A DNA stretch of 13,350 nucleotides from Acidobacteriota bacterium (GTDB taxonomy: Bacteria > Acidobacteriota > Blastocatellia > Pyrinomonadales > Pyrinomonadaceae). Of this stretch, positions 7,931 through 13,350 are shown piece after piece. The DNA lies in contig QHXL01000093.1 in assembly GCA_003222935.1 (NCBI GenBank), positions 1 to 13,350 of the forward strand. The letters run 5' to 3'. Position 1 is the first letter of the stretch. Every line of letters begins with the position of its first letter. The notes under the pieces are model-generated. The model was not told the DNA's origin. It searched no databases and saw only the letters and a program-made list of their open reading frames with translations. Both the position numbers and the translations under genes were made by a program.

Positions 7931-9652
7931 TCACTGCTTCTCGTCGTCCGTACTCCCGCTTGGCGCAGCATCTTCCGAATCTGCGGGAGTCAAAGTTTGG
8001 GCTTCCTCAGCATTCTCTTCTTCAGAAGCAATTTCTTCATCAGTCGCTAACACTTCAGCGGTGATGTTGTCGACATTCTCCAGACCTGCGATTTCCGTGG
8101 CGCCTAAGTCTGGCGATGGGGTAATTGTGTCCGGTCGAAGGTCACGACCAGGTTCCTGCAAAGCAAGTTCATCGTCCGACAGGGTTACACCTTCGAGCGA
8201 AACCGGTTCCGCGGATTCGGAATCAGTCACGAGCGCACCTTGTTCAACCGCTTCATCGTAGCCTTCTGCGGTCATCTCATCTGACGGTTCAACTTCCTGA
8301 GCATCAACTGATTCGTCAAGTTCAGCTGAAACTGCATGAGTCTCTTCGTCTGACGACTCTTCAGTTTCTCCCTGTAAAGATCGGTCGCGCATGGCAACCA
8401 CGGCCTGGGCAGCGTTCAGTATGACTTCGGCCTCATCAAGACTTAGATCAAGGAACTCAACCAGGTCGTCGATTGTTGTTCCGGCCAGTGCGTCGATGTC
8501 ATTGATGTCATGTTCGGCGACAGCATCAGCTTGCGCAGCTGTCACACCTTCGATATCTGAAAGCGGCACAGCTTCACCAGAAGCGATAAGCGCACCCATT
8601 GCTTCCGTGACCTCACGTTTGATCTCTTCTTCACTGCGAATATCGATGTTCCAACCCACCAGCTTTGTGGCCAATCGAACGTTCTGTCCACGTTTGCCAA
8701 TTGCCAGTGAAAGTTGGTCTTCGTTGACGATGACCTCCATCTGGCGGTTCTCGATATCAGTAATTCTGACCTGATTGACTTTGGCGGGCGACAACGCGTT
8801 AGCGGCAAACACTGAAGGTTCGTCTGACCACTCAATAATGTCGATCTTCTCACCGCGCAGTTCGCGAATGATTGCCTGAACGCGTGAACCCTTCATACCA
8901 ACGCAAGCGCCAACGGGATCCACGTCGCGTTCATTCGACATGACGGCGATCTTTGCGCGTTCACCTGGTTCACGAACGGCTGATTTGATCACGACAGTTC
9001 CGTCGTAGATCTCAGGCACTTCCATTTCGAATAGTCGGAGTAATAACTCGGGTGATGTTCTGGACACTTCCACCTGAGGTCCTTTCGATTCCTTCGAAAC
9101 GTTGTTGATAACGACGCGAATGCGTTCACCCTGGTTCCACTGTTCGCCCCGGGACTGTTGCGAGCGGGGCAAAATGGCCTCCAGGTTTCCTAAGTCGACA
9201 ATGATGTTGCCGCGTTCAAAGCGCTTAACATATCCGTTTACGAGATCGCCGATCTTGTCGATGTACTGCTCGTAGACGTTGCTACGAACGGCGTCGCGTA
9301 CTTTTTGGAACAGGATCTGCTTCGCTGTTTGCGCCGCAATGCGTCCTAGTTCTTCCATCGGCAACGGAAGGAGGAGGGCGTCGCCCAACTCGACTTCATC
9401 GCCGGCAAGTTCACGAGCCTCGTCGATTGAAAGTTCGGTGGCGGGGTTTTCAACTTCATCAACAACAACCTTTGAAGCAGACAGTTCGATACCGGTCTCG
9501 GAATTCCAGTCGACCTGGATGTCTTCGCCGGATCGGAATTGTTTCTTAGCTGCCGCGCGAACGGCTTCTTTCATGGCCTCGATGACCAGATCGCGTTCGA
9601 TACCTTGCTCCTGGCAAAGTGCTTCGATGTTTTGTGCTATCGATGAACTCAT
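7931..9652 (-). CDS. nusA: Transcription termination/antitermination factor NusA with long acidic tail
   Basis: NusA binds RNA polymerase and nascent RNA and modulates pausing, termination and antitermination. In the 573-residue protein the N-terminal RNAP-binding domain covers about 1-130, the S1 domain about 135-200 (GYVKRFERGNIIVDLG at 140-155), KH1 carries GMKGSRVQ at 252-259 and KH2 carries AIGKRGQNVRLA at 317-328. A helix-hairpin-helix-like acidic repeat region follows at about 365-420. The last 150 residues (about 425-573) are a low-complexity, strongly Glu/Asp/Ser/Thr-rich tail ending STDDEKQ. Gram-positive NusA stops near residue 350-400 and E. coli NusA is about 495, so this tail is an extension. 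ATG 9652 follows GCGAGAG; the gap to the rimP stop is 67 bases. Confidence 0.96.
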   Translation of the reverse strand: MSSSIAQNIEALCQEQGIERDLVIEAMKEAVRAAAKKQFRSGEDIQVDWNSETGIELSASKVVVDEVENPATELSIDEARELAGDEVELGDALLLPLPMEELGRIAAQTAKQILFQKVRDAVRSNVYEQYIDKIGDLVNGYVKRFERGNIIVDLGNLEAILPRSQQSRGEQWNQGERIRVVINNVSKESKGPQVEVSRTSPELLLRLFEMEVPEIYDGTVVIKSAVREPGERAKIAVMSNERDVDPVGACVGMKGSRVQAIIRELRGEKIDIIEWSDEPSVFAANALSPAKVNQVRITDIENRQMEVIVNEDQLSLAIGKRGQNVRLATKLVGWNIDIRSEEEIKREVTEAMGALIASGEAVPLSDIEGVTAAQADAVAEHDINDIDALAGTTIDDLVEFLDLSLDEAEVILNAAQAVVAMRDRSLQGETEESSDEETHAVSAELDESVDAQEVEPSDEMTAEGYDEAVEQGALVTDSESAEPVSLEGVTLSDDELALQEPGRDLRPDTITPSPDLGATEIAGLENVDNITAEVLATDEEIASEEENAEEAQTLTPADSEDAAPSGSTDDEKQ

Positions 9653-9719
9653 TAAACTCTCGCTATCTCAGTGGCTCGGCGTCGAATCGAAATCCACGTC
9701 GTTGAGCCTATTCAGTTGT

Positions 9720-10241
9720 TTAGCTGCCTTCGGGCAACTTTGAAAAGGAAGTCCGACTGCCCTTTCGGAGCTCGTCACTTACATCCACTTCGATATTGGC
9801 TTGCTTAATAATATCGAGCGGAACGCGCACCTTCCCGTTGGTTCGATCGTCAAACAGCACGTCGTTGCCTTCAACTCCCAGCAAACGACCGCGAAAATTA
9901 CGTTGTCCGTTAATGGGAAGACGCGTCTTCATTTTCGCGTCGCTACCTGCAAAGCGCTCGTAATGACTACGCTTGTAGAGACCGCGTTCTAGCCCGGGCG
10001 ACGAAACCTCCAACGTATAGGAAGCATGAATAAAATCTTCCACGTCGAGAATCGTGCCTAAATGAAGACTCACCGCAGAGCAATCGTCGTGGGTAACACC
10101 CTGGGGTTTATCAATGAAAACACGAACAATAGGCTTGTTTTCCGGGCCGGCAACCTCACAATGAACTAATTCTAGTCCATGGTCGATTGCCACTCGTTCA
10201 GCGAGTTTCTCGACTCGCTCAGCAATCGAAATTTCAGCCAT
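9720..10241 (-). CDS. rimP: Ribosome maturation factor RimP
   Basis: RimP binds 30S precursors and aids late assembly. The 173-residue protein has the N-terminal alpha/beta domain with the family hallmark LEVSSPGLERGL at 77-88 and VRVFIDKPQGVTHDDC at 39-54, then a C-terminal Sm-like beta barrel at about 95-155 (FRGRLLGVEGNDVLF at 116-130). ATG 10241 is preceded by CAGGGGG three bases upstream, a usable ribosome site. It is the first gene of the rimP-nusA-infB-rbfA-nrnA operon, which is its standard position. A promoter and a terminator-like leader hairpin lie just upstream, suggesting that expression of the operon is set there. Confidence 0.95.
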   Translation of the reverse strand: MAEISIAERVEKLAERVAIDHGLELVHCEVAGPENKPIVRVFIDKPQGVTHDDCSAVSLHLGTILDVEDFIHASYTLEVSSPGLERGLYKRSHYERFAGSDAKMKTRLPINGQRNFRGRLLGVEGNDVLFDDRTNGKVRVPLDIIKQANIEVDVSDELRKGSRTSFSKLPEGS

Positions 10242-10267
10242 CGACCCCCTGAGCCTTTCTGTTGCCC

Positions 10268-10293
10268 AAAGAAAAAGTGGGCGCGAAACCCAC
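10268..10293 (-). terminator. Terminator-like leader hairpin upstream of rimP (possible attenuator)
   Basis: On the minus strand GTGGGT (10293-10288) pairs with GCCCAC (10282-10277) around a UUCGC loop, followed at once by TTTTTCTTT (10276-10268). It sits about 28 bases downstream of the inferred transcription start and 27 bases before the rimP ATG, so it would end a roughly 50-base leader. A competing pairing, GCCCA (10282-10278) with TGGGC (10268-10264), would break the terminator stem. This layout suggests attenuation, which is inference. Confidence 0.55.
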
Positions 10294-10327
10294 CGGTCAC
10301 TACCCTGTGCCTTCGAGCAAGTCGGGA

Positions 10328-10356
10328 ATTATACGGAAAGGCCTAGGTGGAAGCAA
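10328..10356 (-). promoter_or_regulatory. Sigma70-type promoter for the rimP-nusA-infB operon
   Basis: A perfect TATAAT (-10) at 10333-10328 is preceded, after exactly 17 bases, by TTGCTT at 10356-10351 (-35, 3 of 6 matches to consensus including TTG). The start would fall near 10321, giving an 80-base leader before rimP. Position upstream of the first gene of the operon supports it. Confidence 0.65.
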
Positions 10357-10461
10357 CCAGCCATCAAGTAGTTTACAAAGCGGTCAGAGCTAGCTAAATG
10401 AAGCACTTCGCGCAGCCTGTAAAGATAGTATTCACAGGCTCCGGTGTTAGGGGAACGCAGA

Positions 10462-10558
10462 TGCTGGGACCGCAGGCGTCCCCGCCTGCCGGTCAAGTCA
10501 ACTGGTGCGATCGCGCAAGAGTTAACGCGTGCAGGCGTCCCCGCCTGCGGCCCCAGCA
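10462..10558. repeat. REP-like doublet: two GC-rich hairpins in a 97-bp inverted repeat
   Basis: The 18-base palindromic unit GCAGGCGTCCCCGCCTGC occurs twice, at 10472-10489 and 10531-10548; each folds as a 7-bp stem with a TCCC loop. The first can be extended by GACC/GGTC (10468-10471 and 10491-10494) with one bulged C. The ends of the element are inverted copies of each other, TGCTGGGACCGCAGGCG at 10462-10478 against 10542-10558, with 16 of 17 matching. This is the architecture of a REP doublet (BIME) or very small MITE. No transposase is present in the window. Confidence 0.75.
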
Positions 10559-10607
10559 GTGGCAACTCCTTAAGCTCGATGACGTCACTAAAAGAGTTAC
10601 TTGGCGA

Positions 10608-10994
10608 TCACTCTGTTTTCGGCGCGGGAGGTTCCCAGAGTTCTATCCGGTTTCCTTCGGGGTCACTGATCCAGGCAAAGCGACCGTAGTCCGAATCGTC
10701 CACCTTTTCTACTTCGACACCTTCCTCGCGAAGCAATGCGACGAGGCCGTGAAGATCTTCGACTCGATAGTTGACCATGAATGGTGAGTTGCTTGGAGCG
10801 AAGTACTTCGGGTCGTGCGGGAAGAGCGTCCAAACAGTCTCACCGCGCTTCTCCGGGTCGTCAGCTTCGCGCCAGTGGAACGACGCGCCGTAGTCGCCTG
10901 CATCAATGTCCAGATGTTTGCGATACCAATCTTTCATGGCCTTTGGATCTTGCGCTTTGAAGAAGATCCCGCCGATTCCAGTTACACGCTTCAT
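10608..10994 (-). CDS. VOC superfamily (glyoxalase/bleomycin resistance-like) protein
   Basis: The 128-residue protein matches the vicinal-oxygen-chelate fold, two beta-alpha-beta-beta-beta units. The first runs from about 4 (VTGIGGIFFKAQDPKAMKDWYRKHL) to 60. The second starts near 72 (MVNYRVEDLHGLVALLREEG) and ends with the signature RFAWISDPEGNRIELWEPP at 105-123. Family members include glyoxalases, dioxygenases and antibiotic-binding proteins. Of the usual metal ligands only the C-terminal Glu (IELWE) is clear; strand 1 lacks the usual His, so metal-dependent activity is doubtful and the substrate is unknown. ATG 10994 follows GGGAGG with ideal spacing, so the longer frame to 11015 is rejected. 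It lies 38 bases after the YqeY-like gene and may share its transcript. Confidence 0.85.
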   Translation of the reverse strand: MKRVTGIGGIFFKAQDPKAMKDWYRKHLDIDAGDYGASFHWREADDPEKRGETVWTLFPHDPKYFAPSNSPFMVNYRVEDLHGLVALLREEGVEVEKVDDSDYGRFAWISDPEGNRIELWEPPAPKTE

Positions 10995-11032
10995 ATTAGG
11001 CCTCCCGAGCCGCAAAATTAATAATCAGAACT

Positions 11033-11482
11033 TTAGCCACCGAGTTTAGCTTTTACTACCTCGCTTACTAATCGCCCGTCAGCATTCTTACCTGACAACG
11101 CAGCTTGTGTTGCTTTCATGACCTTGCCCATGTCCTTCATGGAGCTCGCTCCTGACTCAGCGACAGCTGCAGCAACAACTGCTTCAATTTCTTCACGAGT
11201 TGCTGCTTGAGGCAAATACGTTTCGATGACTTCAATCTCAGTTGCCTCTTTATCCGCCAGCTCCTGGCGTTCGGCCTTTTGATACTGTTCGATCGAATCG
11301 CGACGTTGCTTCACAAGCGAACGCAGCAGTTTCGACACTTCATCATCGTCGAGCGGTCCGCCTTTTTCGATCTGGCGATTCATGATCGCGGCTTTGACCA
11401 TACGAAGCGTCGAGGTGCGCGGAGCATCTTGAGCTTTCATTGATGCGGTTAAGTCGGCAATTATTTTTTCGGAAAGAGTCAT
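11033..11482 (-). CDS. GatB/YqeY domain protein
   Basis: This 149-residue all-helical protein matches the YqeY family, a stand-alone relative of the C-terminal tRNA-binding domain of the amidotransferase subunit GatB. Recognisable parts are MTLSEKIIADLTASMKAQD at 1-19, TLRMVKAAIMNRQIEKG at 25-41, the family motif IETYLPQ at 86-92, MGKVMKATQ at 118-126 and GRLVSEVVKAKL at 136-147. Its cellular role is not established. It lacks the catalytic GatB cradle and is probably not an amidotransferase on its own. AGGA lies upstream of ATG 11482. The 335-base gap upstream is filled by a palindromic repeat. Confidence 0.93.
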   Translation of the reverse strand: MTLSEKIIADLTASMKAQDAPRTSTLRMVKAAIMNRQIEKGGPLDDDEVSKLLRSLVKQRRDSIEQYQKAERQELADKEATEIEVIETYLPQAATREEIEAVVAAAVAESGASSMKDMGKVMKATQAALSGKNADGRLVSEVVKAKLGG

Positions 11483-11502
11483 GGGTTTTGGTTCCTATTG
11501 AA

Positions 11503-11818
11503 ATGTCCGATATGAATGTCCGATAAGCCTTAGAGCCTCTGCAAAATCAGGATCAGCGAAAAAAAAGAAATTAAATCTAGCGCAAGTTGGGAAGGGCGGT
11601 TTACCCCCGCTGGCCTGGCTAGAAGAACCCCGATGCAGCTCTTTAGTTGGGCCAGCGGGGGTAAACCGCCCTTCCCAACTTGCACAAGATTCAGGTCCCT
11701 GTTTCTGCTGATCCTGACTTTTGCAAGAGCCTCTTTAGCTTGTCGATGTTACCGCAAAGAGTTCGCTTAGCCGAGACACGACAAACTGAAGTTTATCGGA
11801 CATCTCTGGATCGGACAT
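11503..11818. repeat. Nested 316-bp palindromic repeat (MITE-like) filling an intergenic gap
   Basis: The gap between the SGNH hydrolase stop and the yqeY-like start (335 bases) holds no gene and is almost entirely an imperfect palindrome. The core is a perfect 34-bp inverted repeat, 11582-11615 against 11650-11683, around a 34-base loop. Flanking it, 11541-11557 matches 11707-11724 in inverse with one extra base. The outer ends are tandem ATGTCCGAT units (11503-11511 and 11516-11524) mirrored by ATCGGACAT units (11795-11803 and 11810-11818). The right arm has about 50 extra bases (11740-11792), including TTGTCG/CGACAA. The right edge coincides with the hydrolase stop codon. No transposase is present. 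Confidence 0.75.
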
Positions 11819-12966
11819 TAGGGCACAAAGTCTGGAACTTTGAAATCGTCGAGCACGTGATTGTTCCTCATCATCTTAATTAGTTCCGAGGTTAGCAGTC
11901 GATGGCCCATGTGATTCGGATGAATCAGTTCGCCAAAGAAACCTTCATTTGGCGGCGCCGCCGCTTCCGTTAACTCCAGCACTTCAAGATAAGGAACGTT
12001 CTTCTGTTGCATGCTGGTGCGCAACGCGGTTCGGTAGCGCTTCATAAGTTCGGCTTCAGGCGGATTCGTGGTGGAATCACGGTAAGGTGCGCCAATGACG
12101 ATCACTTTCGAACCTCGACTACGCGCCAGATCAACTATCGCATTCAAGTTGTTCAAGTAGTCGCTCTCGCTAACGCGCGGCACTGGTCGAGAACGTTGTC
12201 CTGGCGTTTCGTTCTTCGAACGCAACCACTTTGTCGCATGGGCAAACGCCTGGCTGTGATCGATAAGCCAGCGTATCGCGACCGGGTACCAATCAGTTCG
12301 AATTGCCTCACTATCGCGAACATCACTTAAACTCGCGTCGTTCCAACCGAAGCTCACAATCAACACGTCAGGCTGAAGCCAGTCAATGTCACGACGTAAC
12401 CATGCCAAACCCTGATGACTGGTGTAACCAGGCACTGCCATCGGAAACGACTCGATGTGTCGATCCAGATTCGCAGCGTTCAAATGTTTTTCGAGGAGCA
12501 TCGGGTAGGGCAGCCAATCATGATCATATTCGGTCGGTTTATCTGGCCAGACCACAGGTACTCGGTAACCGAAAGTGACCGAGTCGCCCAAACACACGAT
12601 CCGGTACGTGTTTGATGGTTTCGACGTGATGGGATAGTCAGCGCGAAAACTTTGTGCGTTAGTGGACAGAACTGTAAAGTCCCAAACTGCATCTTTCAGG
12701 TTAGGTCTCAATCTCCAAAGTAATAGCGGGTCGCCTTCGAAGATCCCTGCTTGTTTCGGATCTGATACTTGCATCTTTTGTTGTGGCGTACCAACAAAGA
12801 GATCGAGACTCGGAACCGGTGTCATCGTCAGGCGAACTACGACTTCCACTGCCAGCAATAGAGCAAGAAAGAAACAGTAGATGATTGCGATGTACGCAAG
12901 TCGCCGCCGGAGTGGAAGGCGTTGGCGAGATGTCTTAACTACAGGAAGTTCTACTTGGTCAGTCAT
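11818..12966 (-). CDS. Membrane-anchored SGNH/GDSL hydrolase family protein
   Basis: The 382-residue protein has a cytoplasmic, Arg-rich start (RLPLRRR, 16-22) and one membrane helix at about 23-46, so the rest should lie outside the cytoplasmic membrane. The SGNH core shows block I CLGDSVTFGY (125-134, nucleophile Ser129), block II Gly180 in AVPGYTSHQG, block III SFGWND (205-210, Asn209) and block V ELIHPNHMGH (346-355, His349). The position usually Asp in the DxxH motif is Glu346, which may still orient the His. Such proteins are esterases or O-acyl-modifying enzymes; the substrate cannot be named. Two starts are possible: ATG 12966 with GGAA in front is chosen, and ATG 12984 would add six residues. 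Confidence 0.85.
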   Translation of the reverse strand: MTDQVELPVVKTSRQRLPLRRRLAYIAIIYCFFLALLLAVEVVVRLTMTPVPSLDLFVGTPQQKMQVSDPKQAGIFEGDPLLLWRLRPNLKDAVWDFTVLSTNAQSFRADYPITSKPSNTYRIVCLGDSVTFGYRVPVVWPDKPTEYDHDWLPYPMLLEKHLNAANLDRHIESFPMAVPGYTSHQGLAWLRRDIDWLQPDVLIVSFGWNDASLSDVRDSEAIRTDWYPVAIRWLIDHSQAFAHATKWLRSKNETPGQRSRPVPRVSESDYLNNLNAIVDLARSRGSKVIVIGAPYRDSTTNPPEAELMKRYRTALRTSMQQKNVPYLEVLELTEAAAPPNEGFFGELIHPNHMGHRLLTSELIKMMRNNHVLDDFKVPDFVP

Positions 12967-12994
12967 TTCGGTTCCGTAAGCCATCAATAAACTA

Positions 12995-13023
12995 TTGAAA
13001 CGGTGAGGGTTCTGGCGTAGTAT
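12995..13023 (+). promoter_or_regulatory. Probable promoter for the protein kinase gene
   Basis: TTGAAA at 12995-13000 (-35, 5 of 6 matches) is followed after 17 bases by TAGTAT at 13018-13023 (-10, 4 of 6 matches). Transcription would start near 13030, about 84 bases before the kinase ATG. It faces the putative promoter for the SGNH hydrolase across 12 bases. Confidence 0.45.
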
Positions 13024-13035
13024 TCGCGCGTCTGC

Positions 13036-13064
13036 ATAGTATCTTCTGGTTAGGTCCTTTCCAA
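13036..13064 (-). promoter_or_regulatory. Probable promoter for the SGNH hydrolase gene
   Basis: On the minus strand TTGGAA (13064-13059) and TACTAT (13041-13036) are separated by 17 bases, each matching the sigma70 consensus at 4 of 6 positions. The start would lie near 13029, giving a leader of about 45-60 bases. It overlaps the early transcribed region of the opposite promoter. Confidence 0.4.
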
Positions 13065-13113
13065 AATTCCCGCTGCGCGTGTTCGGGCGAAGGCAATACT
13101 TTTAGTATCCCAA

Positions 13114-13350
13114 ATGATCGGTCAGACGGTTTCACATTACCGCATCTTGGAGACCCTTGGTGAGGGTGGTATGGGTACCGTCTACCTGGCTGAAGACACA
13201 CACCTCGGACGGCGCGTAGCCATCAAGTTTCCTTCACTGAGTTCCGACTCTCGCGATTACCGCGCTCGATTTCTACGAGAGGCGCGTGCTATTTCAGATC
13301 TGAGTCACCCGGGAATTGCGACTCTCTTTGATTATGGTCAGACAAGTGAA
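13114..13350 (+). CDS. Serine/threonine protein kinase, N-terminal fragment (cut by window end)
   Basis: Only the first 79 codons are present and the frame is still open at the window end. They contain the start of a bacterial Hanks-type kinase domain. The glycine-rich ATP loop GEGGMGTVYLAED is at 16-28, the ATP-anchoring lysine is Lys38 in VAIKF, the helix-C glutamate is Glu56 in FLREARA, and LSHPGIATLFDYG follows at 63-75. The catalytic HRD and DFG motifs lie beyond the window, so activity and any membrane or sensory domains are unseen. ATG 13114 is chosen because the domain begins a few residues later. No Shine-Dalgarno sequence is visible; instead a small palindrome ATACT-TTT-AGTAT lies at 13096-13108. 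The gene is the only plus-strand gene here and diverges from the SGNH hydrolase. Confidence 0.9.
   Translation, partial: MIGQTVSHYRILETLGEGGMGTVYLAEDTHLGRRVAIKFPSLSSDSRDYRARFLREARAISDLSHPGIATLFDYGQTSE

Larger units (their letters stand above)
10242..10607. other. Intergenic region between VOC gene and rimP
   Basis: This 366-base stretch has no credible gene. From right to left it holds the end region of the VOC gene with a weak AACTC/GAGTT hairpin (about 10563-10599), the REP-like doublet (10462-10558), and a separate perfect inverted repeat AGCCTGT/ACAGGCT (10414-10420 and 10434-10440). Beyond these lie the rimP-operon promoter (10328-10356) and a leader hairpin (10268-10293). Open frames across it are generated by the palindromes and do not resemble proteins. 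Confidence 0.6.

Noticed and set aside
10472..10548. Two identical 18-base repeats considered as a minimal CRISPR array
   Set aside because: Only two units, each self-palindromic and located inside a larger inverted repeat; no cas genes. A REP-like doublet explains it better.
10398..10787. Plus-strand open frames through the GC-rich doublet
   Set aside because: They are created by the palindromic repeats and run into the antisense of the VOC gene; no protein family resemblance.

Overview
The window reads as a housekeeping stretch of a bacterial chromosome, most likely from an Acidobacteriota (Blastocatellia-like) genome. That placement is an inference. It rests on moderate GC, the gene order, a Stk-type protein kinase with a GEGGMGTVY loop, and GC-rich dispersed palindromes in the intergenic spaces; no taxonomic marker was searched. 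Thirteen reading frames lie on the minus strand and one truncated gene at the right edge lies on the plus strand, so transcription runs mainly right to left.

From right to left: a protein kinase gene cut by the window edge (13114 onward, plus strand) diverges from a membrane-anchored SGNH hydrolase (11818-12966). Their 129/147-base spacer holds two plausible sigma70-type promoters that face each other. Next is a spacer almost filled by a nested palindromic repeat (11503-11818), then a YqeY/GatB-like gene (11033-11482) and a VOC/glyoxalase-like gene (10608-10994). The 366-base region 10242-10607 carries a REP-like doublet, a good promoter for the next operon (TATAAT box at 10328-10333) and a terminator-like hairpin in its leader.

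The core is the translation and transcription-factor operon rimP - nusA - infB - rbfA - nrnA (10241 down to 3519). RimP and RbfA mature the 30S subunit, NusA acts on RNA polymerase elongation, termination and antitermination, IF-2 places initiator tRNA, and NrnA degrades nanoRNA and pAp. The notable departure is infB, which is read as two overlapping frames. The N-terminal half (6639-7748) stops with TGA just before the G domain, and the GTPase half (5036-6634) continues in another frame with an ATG five bases after that TGA. This is a sequencing or assembly indel, a real mutation, or a genuinely split IF-2. The sequence alone does not decide.

A strong intrinsic terminator (3456-3501) separates this operon from the left block: cobO (corrinoid adenosyltransferase), accD (acetyl-CoA carboxylase beta), folC (folylpolyglutamate synthase) and a NudF-like ADP-ribose pyrophosphatase. 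These are metabolic genes with short gaps that are probably co-transcribed. I found no RNA genes, CRISPR array, transposase or prophage. I see no complete undescribed multi-gene system. The items most worth a second look are the split infB, the promoter-plus-attenuator in the rimP leader, the terminator directly against the cobO start, and the two palindromic repeat elements.
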